A DNA stretch of 64,000 nucleotides from Oceanospirillaceae bacterium (GTDB lineage Bacteria > Pseudomonadota > Gammaproteobacteria > Pseudomonadales > Oceanobacteraceae). The stretch lies in assembly GCA_024234265.1 (NCBI GenBank), contig JACKOM010000003.1, positions 256,032 to 320,031 of the forward strand. The letters are read 5' to 3'. The position numbers and the translations under genes are program-made. Shown here piece after piece: positions 50,424 through 59,435 of the stretch; within the stretch, counting starts at the first letter, position 1; each line of letters starts with the position of its first letter. The notes under the pieces were generated by a model. That model was not told the origin of the DNA, did no database searches, and saw nothing but the letters and a program-made list of their open reading frames with translations.

Positions 50424-51425
50424 TTAGGCAAGCGCTTTGTCTTCTTTCTTAAGGCTGGCTGGTGGCCAGTTCTCAAGATGCATACCCAAAGACAAACCAC
50501 GGGAAGCCAACACGTCTTTAATTTCAGTGAGGGACTTCTTACCTAAGTTCGGAGTCTTCAGCAACTCAACCTCGGTGCGCTGAATCAGGTCACCGATGTA
50601 GTAGATATTTTCTGCTTTCAGGCAGTTCGCGGAACGTACTGTCAGCTCAAGGTCATCTACTGGACGCAGCAGAATCGGATCAATTTCATCCTCAACTTCT
50701 ACAACTTCCGGTGCTGTTTCATTTTCCAGGTCAACAAACACAGACAGCTGTTGCTGCAGGATTGTTGCGGAGCGACGGATCGCTTCTTCCGGATCAATGG
50801 TACCGTTAGTTTCCAGATCAATAACCAGCTTATCCAAGTCCGTACGCTGCTCAACACGCGCGTTTTCAACGGCGTAAGCAACACGTAACACGGGGCTATA
50901 GGTTGCATCCAGCTGTAACTTACCGATGGATTTTGTTTCCTCTTCGTTCTGGGAACGTGAGTCAACAGTCTCATAACCGCGACCAGCTGCTACCTTGATA
51001 TTCATCTTGATAGCGCCCTTGTTAGACAAGGTGCAAATAACGTGATCGGGGTTTGCGATATCAACACCATGGTCGAGCTGAATATCACCTGCAGTTACTA
51101 CACCCGCGCCTGATTTATTCAGGCTCAGGTAAGCTTCTTCGCGCTCGTGTAGTTTTACTGCCACCCCTTTCAGGTTCAACAAGATTTCGATTACATCTTC
51201 CTGCACGCCTTCGATGGTGCTGTACTCATGAAGTACGCCTTCGATCTCGACTTCAACGATAGCGGCACCCGGCATAGAGGAGAGCAGAATACGACGCAGT
51301 GCAGCGCCTAAAGTGTGGCCGAAACCGCGCTCAAGCGGCTCCAGCGTCACTTTGGCCTGCGTGCTGCTAATCTGTTCTACCTGAATATGGCGCGGAGTTA
51401 GAAACTCGTTCACTGAACGCTGCAT
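50424..51425 (-). CDS. rpoA: DNA-directed RNA polymerase alpha subunit
   Basis: 333 residues. The N-terminal assembly domain (about 1-232, with RGFGHTLGAALRRILLSSMPG) and the C-terminal DNA- and activator-binding domain (about 245-320, with LLKTPNLGKKSLTEIKDVL) are joined by an acidic linker. It has the family's usual length and sits between rpsD and rplQ. Confidence 0.99.
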   Translation of the reverse strand: MQRSVNEFLTPRHIQVEQISSTQAKVTLEPLERGFGHTLGAALRRILLSSMPGAAIVEVEIEGVLHEYSTIEGVQEDVIEILLNLKGVAVKLHEREEAYLSLNKSGAGVVTAGDIQLDHGVDIANPDHVICTLSNKGAIKMNIKVAAGRGYETVDSRSQNEEETKSIGKLQLDATYSPVLRVAYAVENARVEQRTDLDKLVIDLETNGTIDPEEAIRRSATILQQQLSVFVDLENETAPEVVEVEDEIDPILLRPVDDLELTVRSANCLKAENIYYIGDLIQRTEVELLKTPNLGKKSLTEIKDVLASRGLSLGMHLENWPPASLKKEDKALA

Positions 51426-51450
51426 AGCTGCCCCTTAAAAAGTTCCTCTA

Positions 51451-52071
51451 TTACTTGGAGTACAATTCCACGATCAGGTTTTCGTTAATGTCAGCAGACA
51501 GTTCGGAACGCTCAGGCATAGCCTTGAAGGTACCAACCATTTTGCTGCTATCAACGTCAACCCACGCAATGTCTGTACGCTGCGCAGCTAACTCAAGTGC
51601 GCCTTTAATACGCAATTGGTTTTTGGCTTTTTCACGGACAGAAACAACGTCACCGGATTTAATCTGGTAAGAAGGAATGTTTACTGTTTTACCGTTAATA
51701 GCAATGGCCTTGTGAGAAACCAGCTGGCGGGCTTCTGCACGGGTAGAGCCAAAGCCCATGCGATACACTACGTTGTCAAGACGGGCTTCCAGCAGTTGCA
51801 GCAGGTTTTCACCGGTTGCGCCTTTACGGCGAGCTGCTTCTTTGTAGTAGCCACGGAATTGCTTTTCTAATACGCCATAGATACGACGTACTTTTTGCTT
51901 CTCGCGCAGTTGCAGACCGTAGTCTGACAAACGTCCACGACCGGCACCGTGTACACCTGGTTTGTTTTCCAGTTTGCACTTGGTATCCAGTGCGCGCACG
52001 CCGCTTTTCAGGAACAGGTCGGTTCCCTCGCGACGAGACAGTTTACATTTTGGACCAATATAACGAGCCAT
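51451..52071 (-). CDS. rpsD: 30S ribosomal protein S4
   Basis: 206 residues, starting MARYIGPKCKLSRREGTD, with the S4 RNA-binding domain (RLDNVVYRMGFGSTRAEARQ). It is an early 16S rRNA assembly protein and, in E. coli, the translational repressor of the alpha operon. Only two N-terminal Cys are present, so it is the zinc-free form. Confidence 0.98.
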   Translation of the reverse strand: MARYIGPKCKLSRREGTDLFLKSGVRALDTKCKLENKPGVHGAGRGRLSDYGLQLREKQKVRRIYGVLEKQFRGYYKEAARRKGATGENLLQLLEARLDNVVYRMGFGSTRAEARQLVSHKAIAINGKTVNIPSYQIKSGDVVSVREKAKNQLRIKGALELAAQRTDIAWVDVDSSKMVGTFKAMPERSELSADINENLIVELYSK

Positions 52072-52083
52072 CTGTCTGTCTCC

Positions 52084-52476
52084 TTATACGCGACGTTTCT
52101 TCGGTGGACGGCAACCATTGTGGGGGATTGGAGTCACATCTGTGATGCTGCCAATCTTGTAACCACAGGCATTTAACGCGCGCACTGCCGATTCACGACC
52201 TGGGCCTGGACCTTTAACTTCAACGTCCAGGTTCTTCAAACCGTATTCTTTAGCTGCTTCGCCAGCACGTTCTGCTGCAACCTGAGCTGCAAACGGGGTG
52301 CTTTTACGGGAGCCGCGGAAACCAGAACCACCGGAGGTAGCCCAGGAAAGAGCGTTACCCTGACGGTCAGTAATGGTTACGATTGTGTTGTTAAAAGAAG
52401 CGTGGATGTGCGCAATGCCATCAACCACGGTCTTTTTAACCTTTTTCTTTACATTATTACGAGCTGGTTTAGCCAT
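52084..52476 (-). CDS. rpsK: 30S ribosomal protein S11
   Basis: 130 residues with IAHIHASFNNTIVTITDRQG and the conserved tail VTPIPHNGCRPPKKRRV. S11 lies on the platform of the small subunit next to the Shine-Dalgarno pairing site. Position between rpsM and rpsD is standard. Confidence 0.98.
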   Translation of the reverse strand: MAKPARNNVKKKVKKTVVDGIAHIHASFNNTIVTITDRQGNALSWATSGGSGFRGSRKSTPFAAQVAAERAGEAAKEYGLKNLDVEVKGPGPGRESAVRALNACGYKIGSITDVTPIPHNGCRPPKKRRV

Positions 52477-52492
52477 TTTTCACCCTGCCTTC

Positions 52493-52849
52493 TTAACGCT
52501 TAATAGGCTTACGTGGGCCTTTACGGGTACGCGCGTTAGTTTTAGTACGCTGACCACGTAATGGCAGACTACGACGGTGACGGATACCACGATAGCAACC
52601 AAGGTCCATCAGACGCTTGATGCTCATAGTAACTTCACGACGGAGGTCACCTTCCACTGGGTTTTTAGCTACCTCATCACGAATGAGGTTCAGCTGATCT
52701 TCAGACAAATCGGCAATCTTGGTGGTTTCCGCGATACCAGTTGCAGCAAGAATTTGCTTAGCAGTGGTGCGGCCAATGCCGTAAACATAGGTCAGGGAAA
52801 TGACCGCATGCTTATTGTCAGGAATGTTTACACCGGCTATACGAGCCAT
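52493..52849 (-). CDS. rpsM: 30S ribosomal protein S13
   Basis: 118 residues, MARIAGVNIPDNKHAVISLTYV, with the C-terminal basic tail RTKTNARTRKGPRKPIKR that reaches the P-site tRNA. It opens the alpha part of the cluster. The 117-base gap upstream, to rpmJ, is the longest in this stretch and is where an S4-controlled leader would be expected; it contains the small hairpin AGCGC-ACA-GCGCT. Confidence 0.98.
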   Translation of the reverse strand: MARIAGVNIPDNKHAVISLTYVYGIGRTTAKQILAATGIAETTKIADLSEDQLNLIRDEVAKNPVEGDLRREVTMSIKRLMDLGCYRGIRHRRSLPLRGQRTKTNARTRKGPRKPIKR

Positions 52850-52966
52850 TTACATCACTCCCTTCAGCGCTGTGCGCTTTTGGGTTTTTATCTGGACAGG
52901 CACAAAATAATCCTCGGCCAGAGTGTTACCACCCTAGCCGATTAAGCCTATCCCCCAGAACGTCAA

Positions 52967-53080
52967 TTAACCTTGACGTTGTTTGTGCTTGGGATCTGTG
53001 CAGATCACACGCACGGCACCGTTACGGCGAATAATTTTGCAGTTACGGCACATGGCTTTTACTGAAGCACGAACTTTCAT
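52967..53080 (-). CDS. rpmJ: 50S ribosomal protein L36
   Basis: 37 residues, MKVRASVKAMCRNCKIIRR at its start and CTDPKHKQRQG at its end. Cys11, Cys14, Cys27 and His32 form the zinc ribbon of the zinc-binding form. It lies between secY and rpsM as in other gammaproteobacteria. At its stop codon an 8-bp inverted repeat AACGTCAA / TTGACGTT (52959-52980) with a 6-base loop may form a weak hairpin. Confidence 0.95.
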   Translation of the reverse strand: MKVRASVKAMCRNCKIIRRNGAVRVICTDPKHKQRQG

Positions 53081-53107
53081 TTTGGTCTCCAGTTATCGAA
53101 ACCTGAC

Positions 53108-54442
53108 TTAGCGGATCAAGCCACCTGTTCCAATTCCTTTCAGATTGGACTTTTTGAGCAGAGAGTCATACTGATGAGACATCAGATGTGACTGGACCTG
53201 CGCCATAAAATCCATCACCACAACTACTACGATGAGCAGCGAGGTTCCGCCTAAGTAGAACGGCACGTTGGCCGCAACCACCAGGAATTGGGGCAGCAAT
53301 GATACAGCAGTTATATATAAAGCGCCAAATAAAGTTAAACGACCCAGAACACCGTCAATATAACTTGCCGTTTGCAGGCCTGGACGAATACCAGGGATAA
53401 ACGCCCCGGACTTCTTCAGGTTTTCTGCAATGTCCTTCGAATTAAACATCAGCGCAGTGTAGAAGTAGCAGAAGAAGATAACTGCAGCAGAGAACAGAAT
53501 AAGATACAGAGGCTTATTCGGACCCAGCGCCAGAGATACATCCTGCATCCACTCCCAGCCTTCAGTGCGACCTAACCATTGTCCAAGGGACGCAGGAAAC
53601 AACAGGATACTGGAAGCGAAGATCGGTGGAATTACACCGGCCATGTTAATTTTCAGAGGCAAATGACTTGTCTGAGCAGCAAAAACCTTACGGCCCTGCT
53701 GACGTTTGGCGTAGTTAATCGCAATGCGACGCTGACCACGCTCCATAAACACCACGAACGCTATACATGCCACAGCCAAAGCGGCTACCAGCAACAGTAC
53801 AAGGATCTTGGTATCGCCCTGACGGGCAGATTCGAAAGACTGACCAATAGCACGGGGCAGACCAGCAACAATACCTGCGAAGATCAGCATGGAAATACCA
53901 TTGCCGATACCACGCTCAGTAATCTGCTCACCCAGCCACATCAGAAACACAGCGCCACATACAAAACTACTAACAGCAGTAATGTAATAAAGTGCGCCGG
54001 TTTCGAATGCTACACCCTGGCTGCCGAGACCGGCAGCCACACCAAAGCCCTGAATCAGCGCAAGCAGAACAGTGCCGTAGCGGGTGTATTGACTGATTTT
54101 ACGGCGCCCAGCTTCACCCTCTTTTTTGAGAGCTTCAAGCTGAGGGCTCACTGCCGTCAGGAGTTGCATGATGATGGAGGCCGAAATGTAGGGCATTATG
54201 CCCAGGGCAATAATCGACATCCGCTCCAACGCACCACCGGAGAACATGTTGAACATGCTCAGAATGGTGCCTTGGTTTTGTTCAAACAATGCAGCCAGTT
54301 TATCTGGGTTGATACCGGGTACCGGGATGTGTGCCCCGATACGGTATACAACGATAGCCAGGAGCAGGAACTTCAGGCGACCCCAAAGTTCCCCCATGCC
54401 CGACGCCATCATACCTGTTGGTAATGAGCCTTGTTTAGCCAT
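53108..54442 (-). CDS. secY: Protein translocase subunit SecY
   Basis: Channel subunit of the SecYEG translocon. The 444-residue protein has ten predicted membrane segments and conserved stretches such as RIGAHIPVPGI, GIMPYISASIIMQL and ADNLKKSGAF-like AENLKKSGAFIPGIRPG. It follows rplO in the spc part of the cluster. Confidence 0.98.
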   Translation of the reverse strand: MAKQGSLPTGMMASGMGELWGRLKFLLLAIVVYRIGAHIPVPGINPDKLAALFEQNQGTILSMFNMFSGGALERMSIIALGIMPYISASIIMQLLTAVSPQLEALKKEGEAGRRKISQYTRYGTVLLALIQGFGVAAGLGSQGVAFETGALYYITAVSSFVCGAVFLMWLGEQITERGIGNGISMLIFAGIVAGLPRAIGQSFESARQGDTKILVLLLVAALAVACIAFVVFMERGQRRIAINYAKRQQGRKVFAAQTSHLPLKINMAGVIPPIFASSILLFPASLGQWLGRTEGWEWMQDVSLALGPNKPLYLILFSAAVIFFCYFYTALMFNSKDIAENLKKSGAFIPGIRPGLQTASYIDGVLGRLTLFGALYITAVSLLPQFLVVAANVPFYLGGTSLLIVVVVVMDFMAQVQSHLMSHQYDSLLKKSNLKGIGTGGLIR

Positions 54443-54455
54443 TGGGACTTAGTCC

Positions 54456-54890
54456 TTATTCTTCAATTTTGCCGCCAGCAGCTTCGATTGCAGCCTTGGC
54501 ACCTTTGGTCACCTGCAGACCTTTAACGGTCACAGCTTTGGTGATCTCGCCAGACAGAATCACTTTGGCGCGCTTGATGTTTTCACCGATGATATCGGCG
54601 TTTTTCAGCGCTGCCAGATCTACCACGTCGCCTTCACACAGAGCCAGCTCGTTCAGACGCACTTCTGCGTTGAACTGAGCAGTCAGTGAGGTGAAACCAA
54701 ACTTTGGCAGACGGCGTTGCAAAGGCATTTGACCGCCTTCGAAACCTGGGGTGATGTTGCTGCCTGAACGGGAGCCCTGACCCTTGTGGCCGCGACCACA
54801 GGTTTTGCCTAAACCACTACCGATACCACGGCCAACGCGTTTTTTGCTTGGCTTGGAACCTGGTGCTGGAGCTAAAGTATTTAAATGCAT
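54456..54890 (-). CDS. rplO: 50S ribosomal protein L15
   Basis: 144 residues with the Gly-rich N terminus (GRGIGSGLGKTCGRGHKGQ) and GFEGGQMPLQRRLPK. Overlaps rpmD by one base. Standard position between rpmD and secY. Confidence 0.97.
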   Translation of the reverse strand: MHLNTLAPAPGSKPSKKRVGRGIGSGLGKTCGRGHKGQGSRSGSNITPGFEGGQMPLQRRLPKFGFTSLTAQFNAEVRLNELALCEGDVVDLAALKNADIIGENIKRAKVILSGEITKAVTVKGLQVTKGAKAAIEAAGGKIEE

Positions 54891-55072
54891 TACGCTTCCT
54901 CCACTTTAACAAGGTAATAAACCTTGTTAACCATGCCGCGAACGGATGGGGTATCTTCCAGTGTTACGGAGTGACCAATACGACGCAGACCTAAGCCTTT
55001 CATCGTGGCAATGTGCTTTGGCAGCTTGCCGATGGTGCTACGTACCTGAGTTACTTTGATTGTCTTAGCCAT
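54890..55072 (-). CDS. rpmD: 50S ribosomal protein L30
   Basis: 60 residues, KTIKVTQVRSTIGKLPKH and GLGLRRIGHSVTLEDTP, the compact bacterial form. It starts 5 bases after rpsE and its stop overlaps the rplO start. Confidence 0.97.
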   Translation of the reverse strand: MAKTIKVTQVRSTIGKLPKHIATMKGLGLRRIGHSVTLEDTPSVRGMVNKVYYLVKVEEA

Positions 55073-55077
55073 CTCTA

Positions 55078-55587
55078 TTACCCCAGGATCTGGTCAACAG
55101 ACAGGCCGCGCTTAGCTGCAACTTGTTCTGGAGACTTCATCTTTTGCAGGCCGTTGAAGGTTGCACGCACAACGTTTACTGGGTTGGTAGAGCCGTAGCA
55201 CTTAGCCAGTACGTTGTGAACACCGCACAGTTCAAGAACTGCACGCATTGCACCACCGGCGATGATACCGGTACCTTCAGAAGCTGGCTGCATGTACACG
55301 CGGGAAGCGCCGTGACGGGCGTTCACAGGGTACTGCAGGGTAGAACCATCCAGCTGCACGCTGATCATGTTGCGCTTGGCTTGTTCCATTGCTTTTTGAA
55401 TAGCAACAGGCACTTCACGCGCTTTACCACGACCAAAACCTACACGACCATTACCATCGCCAACCACTGTCAGTGCAGTGAAAGCGAAAATACGGCCACC
55501 TTTAACTACTTTGGCAACGCGGTTAACTTGTACCAGTTTTTCCTGGAGTTCACCTTCGTTGCTGCGTTCAATACGATCGTTTGCCAT
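55078..55587 (-). CDS. rpsE: 30S ribosomal protein S5
   Basis: 169 residues from ATG 55587, which follows AAGGGG; an open extension to 55620 lacks support. The double-strand-RNA-binding-like domain (LVQVNRVAKVVKGGR) and GTGIIAGGAMRAVLEL are conserved. S5 is involved in decoding accuracy. Confidence 0.97.
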   Translation of the reverse strand: MANDRIERSNEGELQEKLVQVNRVAKVVKGGRIFAFTALTVVGDGNGRVGFGRGKAREVPVAIQKAMEQAKRNMISVQLDGSTLQYPVNARHGASRVYMQPASEGTGIIAGGAMRAVLELCGVHNVLAKCYGSTNPVNVVRATFNGLQKMKSPEQVAAKRGLSVDQILG

Positions 55588-55597
55588 GGTTAGCCCC

Positions 55598-55948
55598 TTA
55601 GAATTCCAGACCGCCTTCACGGGCTGCGTCAGCTAAAGCTTTTACGCGGCCGTGATATTTGAAACCAGAACGGTCAAAGGCTACTTTGGTGATGCCTTTT
55701 GCCGCTGCGCGCTCAGCAATCAGCTTACCAACCTTAGCGGCTGCTTCAGCGTTACCGGTGCTGCCTTCACGCAGGTCTTTCTCAACAGTAGAGGCGCTCG
55801 CCAAAACTTCGGAACCATTGGCTGCAATAATTTGTGCGTAAATGTGACGTGGAGTACGGTTTACGCACAAACGTACAGCACACAGCTCGCGCATTTTGAT
55901 GCGAGAGCGGCGGGCACGACGTACACGTGCTTGTTTCTTCTCGTTCAT
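55598..55948 (-). CDS. rplR: 50S ribosomal protein L18
   Basis: 116 residues with RLCVNRTPRHIYAQII and the conserved ending VAFDRSGFKYHGRVKALAD. Binds 5S rRNA. Between rplF and rpsE. Confidence 0.97.
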   Translation of the reverse strand: MNEKKQARVRRARRSRIKMRELCAVRLCVNRTPRHIYAQIIAANGSEVLASASTVEKDLREGSTGNAEAAAKVGKLIAERAAAKGITKVAFDRSGFKYHGRVKALADAAREGGLEF

Positions 55949-55958
55949 GACCTAAACC

Positions 55959-56492
55959 CTATTTCTTCTTAGCTTCTTTACGACGAACGTTCTCGTCGGC
56001 GTAGCGAATACCTTTGCCTTTATAAGGCTCTGGTGGACGGTAACCGCGAATTTCAGCAGCAACCTGGCCCACGCGCTGTTTATCAGTACCTTTGATCAGT
56101 ACTTCAGTCTGCGATGGGGTTTCCGCTGTTACGCCTTCTGGCATCACGTAATCAATCGGATGAGAGAAGCCCAGGGTCAGGTTCAGGGTGTTACCGGTAG
56201 TTTTGGCACGGTAACCCACGCCCTGTAATACCAGTTTCTTCTGAAACCCTTCATTTACGCCGGTAACCATGTTGTTTACCAGTGCGCGGAAAGTACCAGC
56301 TAACGCATTAGAGCTCTTGGCACCATCTTTTGGTGCGAAAGTCAGAACGTTGGCTTCCTGTTTGATTTCAACAGAAGCATGTACGTCGAGATCCAGAGAG
56401 CCTTGTTTGCCTTTAACGGTCAGTTTTGCACCGTTCAGCTTCACTTCTACGCCAGCTGGGATTGTAATCGGAGCCTTAGCTACACGAGACAT
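55959..56492 (-). CDS. rplF: 50S ribosomal protein L6
   Basis: 177 residues from MSRVAKAPITIP at ATG 56492, preceded by AAGGAGG; a TTG at 56498 is less likely. The C-terminal PPEPYKGKGIRY signature is present. Confidence 0.97.
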   Translation of the reverse strand: MSRVAKAPITIPAGVEVKLNGAKLTVKGKQGSLDLDVHASVEIKQEANVLTFAPKDGAKSSNALAGTFRALVNNMVTGVNEGFQKKLVLQGVGYRAKTTGNTLNLTLGFSHPIDYVMPEGVTAETPSQTEVLIKGTDKQRVGQVAAEIRGYRPPEPYKGKGIRYADENVRRKEAKKK

Positions 56493-56504
56493 TTTCAATC
56501 CTCC

Positions 56505-56897
56505 TTAGAATACGGTGCAGATAACTTCACCACCCACGCCAGCGGCACGGGCAGCACGATCAGTCATCAAGCCTTTGGAGGTTGAAACGATGGCGATACC
56601 TAAGCCGGCTTCGACTTTCGGTAATTCAGCCACACCTTTGTACTGACGCAGCCCGGAACGGCTGATGCGCTCAATACGCTCGATAACAGGCTTACCTTCG
56701 TAGTATTTCAGGGAAATACTCAGAGTTGGCTTGCCTTCAGCACTGATGGCGAAATCAGCGATGTAACCTTCAGCTTTTAATACCTGGGCTACGGACACCT
56801 TCATTTTGGATGAAGGCATAGACACAGCGGCCTTGCCGGCATGCTGTGCGTTGCGGATACGAGTGAACATATCCGCCAGTGTATCTTGCATACTCAT
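56505..56897 (-). CDS. rpsH: 30S ribosomal protein S8
   Basis: 130 residues, DTLADMFTRIRNAQHAGK at the start and TSKGLMTDRAARAAGVGGE at the end. In E. coli S8 represses the spc operon by binding the rplE start region. Confidence 0.97.
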   Translation of the reverse strand: MSMQDTLADMFTRIRNAQHAGKAAVSMPSSKMKVSVAQVLKAEGYIADFAISAEGKPTLSISLKYYEGKPVIERIERISRSGLRQYKGVAELPKVEAGLGIAIVSTSKGLMTDRAARAAGVGGEVICTVF

Positions 56898-56954
56898 TTA
56901 ATTGTTTCCTCGGTTGTACAGCGCCCGACGGGGCCTAAGCCCCGTCGGAATTGC

Positions 56955-57260
56955 TTACCAACTTGCCTTTTTCAGGCCTGGTACGTTGCCCTTCATGCCT
57001 TCTTCACGCAGTTTGATACGTGACAGCTTGAACTTACGGAATACACCGTGAGGACGACCAGTCATCTGGCAACGATTGCGCAGACGGATTTTAGAGGAAT
57101 CGCGCGGTAATTGCTGCAATTTTAACATCGCAGCGAAAACTTCTTCTTCAGATGAAGATTGGTTAGAGATTACTGCCTTCAATTCCTCACGCTTGGCGGC
57201 AAATTTTGCTACCAGAGCTTCGCGTTTAGCTTCGCGATTTTTCATCGAGGTCTTAGCCAT
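56955..57260 (-). CDS. rpsN: 30S ribosomal protein S14
   Basis: 101 residues, the long zinc-free form: the CxxC pairs of the short form are absent and only one Cys is in RNRCQMTGRPHGVF. Lies between rplE and rpsH. Confidence 0.97.
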   Translation of the reverse strand: MAKTSMKNREAKREALVAKFAAKREELKAVISNQSSSEEEVFAAMLKLQQLPRDSSKIRLRNRCQMTGRPHGVFRKFKLSRIKLREEGMKGNVPGLKKASW

Positions 57261-57271
57261 GATGCGTCTCC

Positions 57272-57811
57272 TTAGTTCTTGAACGGGAAGTTCAGAGCAC
57301 GCAACAACGCACGACCTTCTTCGTTGGTCCGTGCAGTTGTGGTGATGGTGATATCTAAACCACGGATCTTGTCGACTTTGTCGTACTCGATCTCAGGGAA
57401 AATGATCTGCTCACGCACACCCATGCTGTAGTTACCACGACCGTCGAATGACTTAGGGTTAATACCACGGAAGTCACGTACACGTGGCAGAGCCACATCC
57501 ACCAGACGATCCATGAACTCCCACATACGCTCAGCGCGCAGGGTCACTTTACAGCCGATCGGCCAACCGTCACGAATTTTGAAGCCAGCGATGGACTTGC
57601 GAGCCAGTGTTACCACTGCTTTCTGACCAGCCAGAGCTTCTAAATCGCGAACAGCGTTCTCGATCTGTTTTTTATCACCTACTGCTTCACCAACACCCAT
57701 GTTCAGGGTGATTTTGGTAACGCGAGGGATCTGCATAACGTTGTCGTAGTTGAACTCGCTCTGGAGCTTGGCTACTACTTCGTTTTTATATAAGTCTTTT
57801 AAACGAGACAT
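57272..57811 (-). CDS. rplE: 50S ribosomal protein L5
   Basis: 179 residues with IPRVTKITLNMGVGEA and the C-terminal GLDITITTTARTNEEGRALL. Binds 5S rRNA and contacts S13 across the subunit interface. Confidence 0.97.
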   Translation of the reverse strand: MSRLKDLYKNEVVAKLQSEFNYDNVMQIPRVTKITLNMGVGEAVGDKKQIENAVRDLEALAGQKAVVTLARKSIAGFKIRDGWPIGCKVTLRAERMWEFMDRLVDVALPRVRDFRGINPKSFDGRGNYSMGVREQIIFPEIEYDKVDKIRGLDITITTTARTNEEGRALLRALNFPFKN

Positions 57812-57821
57812 GGTGCCACCC

Positions 57822-58139
57822 TTATGCGTCTACTTGTTCGCCAGTTGACTTGAATACACGCACCTTGGTGCCATCTTCAAGAACTTTGAAACCAACACGG
57901 TCCGCCTTGCCAGTCTTGGCGTTTACGATAGCTACGTTAGAAGCAGCGATACCTGCTTCTTTTTCAACGATGCCACCGGCAACACCCAGGTATGGGTTTG
58001 GCTTCTGGTGTTTTTTCACCATGTTAATACCGGAAACGATCAGGCGACCATCGGTCAGAACGCGGGTAACTTTGCCGCGTTTGCCTTTATCTTTACCGGC
58101 GATTACGACTACTTCGTCTTCGCTACGAATCTTTTTCAT
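57822..58139 (-). CDS. rplX: 50S ribosomal protein L24
   Basis: 105 residues with a KOW motif (VVVIAGKDKGKRGKV) near the start. Assembly initiator of the large subunit. Between rplN and rplE. Confidence 0.97.
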   Translation of the reverse strand: MKKIRSEDEVVVIAGKDKGKRGKVTRVLTDGRLIVSGINMVKKHQKPNPYLGVAGGIVEKEAGIAASNVAIVNAKTGKADRVGFKVLEDGTKVRVFKSTGEQVDA

Positions 58140-58153
58140 TACTCACCTCTCCC

Positions 58154-58522
58154 TTAGAGCACTTCAGGTGCAAGGGAAATGATCTTCATGAACTTTTCAG
58201 AACGAAGTTCACGAGTCACAGGTCCAAAAATACGAGTCCCGATTGGCGCGTGCGCGTTGTTCAGGATCACGGCAGCGTTAGTGTCAAAACGGATCACAGA
58301 TCCATCCTGACGACGAACACCAGAACGTGTACGAACAACAACAGCGTTCATGACCTGACCTTTTTTAACTTTACCGCGTGGAATTGCTTCCTTAACGGTT
58401 ACTTTGATCAGGTCGCCCACGCGCGCGTAACGGCGATGTGAACCGCCCAGGACCTTGATACACATAACGCGCTTTGCACCGCTGTTATCAGCGACTTCGA
58501 GCATTGATTGTGTCTGAATCAT
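58154..58522 (-). CDS. rplN: 50S ribosomal protein L14
   Basis: 122 residues, MIQTQSMLEVADNSGAK and VMCIKVLGGSHRRYA, full family length. The 34-base gap to rpsQ is too short for the separate spc promoter known in E. coli unless it lies inside rpsQ. Confidence 0.97.
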   Translation of the reverse strand: MIQTQSMLEVADNSGAKRVMCIKVLGGSHRRYARVGDLIKVTVKEAIPRGKVKKGQVMNAVVVRTRSGVRRQDGSVIRFDTNAAVILNNAHAPIGTRIFGPVTRELRSEKFMKIISLAPEVL

Positions 58523-58556
58523 GGTCTATAGCTCCAATTCTCTGCTACTACCGGGC

Positions 58557-58817
58557 TTACACTTCAGCCGCACGGCCTTCAACACTTACCAGCATCCAGG
58601 TTTTGGATTTGGAAAGTGGACGACATTCACGAACAGTCACGGTATCACCGATCTTGCACTCGTTGTTTTCGTCGTGGGCATGCACCTTAGTGGAGCGTTT
58701 AATAATTTTACCGTAGATCGGGTGCTTAACAGTACGCTCGATCAGAACGGTAATGGTTTTGTCCATCTTGTCGCTTACGACAGTACCTTGCAGAGTGCGA
58801 ACAATTTTATCAGTCAT
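58557..58817 (-). CDS. rpsQ: 30S ribosomal protein S17
   Basis: 86 residues with TLQGTVVSDKMDKTITVLIE and the family motif GDTVTVRECRPLSKSK. Last gene of the S10 part of the cluster. Confidence 0.97.
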   Translation of the reverse strand: MTDKIVRTLQGTVVSDKMDKTITVLIERTVKHPIYGKIIKRSTKVHAHDENNECKIGDTVTVRECRPLSKSKTWMLVSVEGRAAEV

Positions 58818-58819
58818 TG

Positions 58820-59011
58820 TTATTCACCTGCTTTCTGTTGAATGATGGTTTTCACGCGTGCGATATCGCGACGCACCTCTTTCAGCAGATGGGTCTGACC
58901 TAATTGGCCGGTCGCCTTCTGCATGCGGTACTTAAATTGGTCAGCTAATAAATCTTTTAATTCGCCTTTCAGCTCATCAGCAGATTTCTGACGAAGATCG
59001 GTTGCTTTCAT
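58820..59011 (-). CDS. rpmC: 50S ribosomal protein L29
   Basis: 63 residues; KSADELKGELKDLLADQFKY and the ending RDIARVKTIIQQK match L29, near the tunnel exit. Its ATG overlaps the rplP stop by one base. Confidence 0.97.
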   Translation of the reverse strand: MKATDLRQKSADELKGELKDLLADQFKYRMQKATGQLGQTHLLKEVRRDIARVKTIIQQKAGE

Positions 59012-59424
59012 TACATCACCGTCCGAGTAACAAATACTGTAGGAACAGGTAATTTAGCGGCGGCCAGCGCGAATGCTTCACGCGCGATGTCTTCGCTAAC
59101 ACCTTCCATTTCATACAGGACACGGCCTGGCTGAATCTGGCATACCCAGTACTCAACGCTACCTTTACCTTTACCCATACGAACTTCTAATGGTTTCGCA
59201 GTAATTGGCTTGTCAGGAAACACTCGGATCCAGATTTTACCACCACGTTTGATCTTACGGTTGATCGCACGACGGGCGGATTCAATCTGACGGGAGGTAA
59301 TACGACCACGGCCTACTGCCTTCAGGCCGAACTCGCCGAAGCTCACTTTGCTACCACGAAGTGCCAGACCGCGGTTGCGGCCTTTCATCGTCTTACGGAA
59401 TTTAGTCCGTTTTGGCTGTAACAT
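59011..59424 (-). CDS. rplP: 50S ribosomal protein L16
   Basis: 137 residues, MLQPKRTKFRKTMKGRNRGL and RAINRKIKRGGKIWIRVFPD. L16 shapes the A site of the peptidyl-transferase region. Confidence 0.97.
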   Translation of the reverse strand: MLQPKRTKFRKTMKGRNRGLALRGSKVSFGEFGLKAVGRGRITSRQIESARRAINRKIKRGGKIWIRVFPDKPITAKPLEVRMGKGKGSVEYWVCQIQPGRVLYEMEGVSEDIAREAFALAAAKLPVPTVFVTRTVM

Positions 59425-59435
59425 GTGTGTTCCCC

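Noticed and set aside
52959..52980. Terminator at the rpmJ stop
   Set aside because: There is an 8-bp inverted repeat but no T run after it on the coding strand, so it is noted only as a weak hairpin.
53579..54424. Open frame of 281 residues on the plus strand
   Set aside because: It is antisense to secY, has no ribosome-binding site and encodes a low-complexity protein with no family features.
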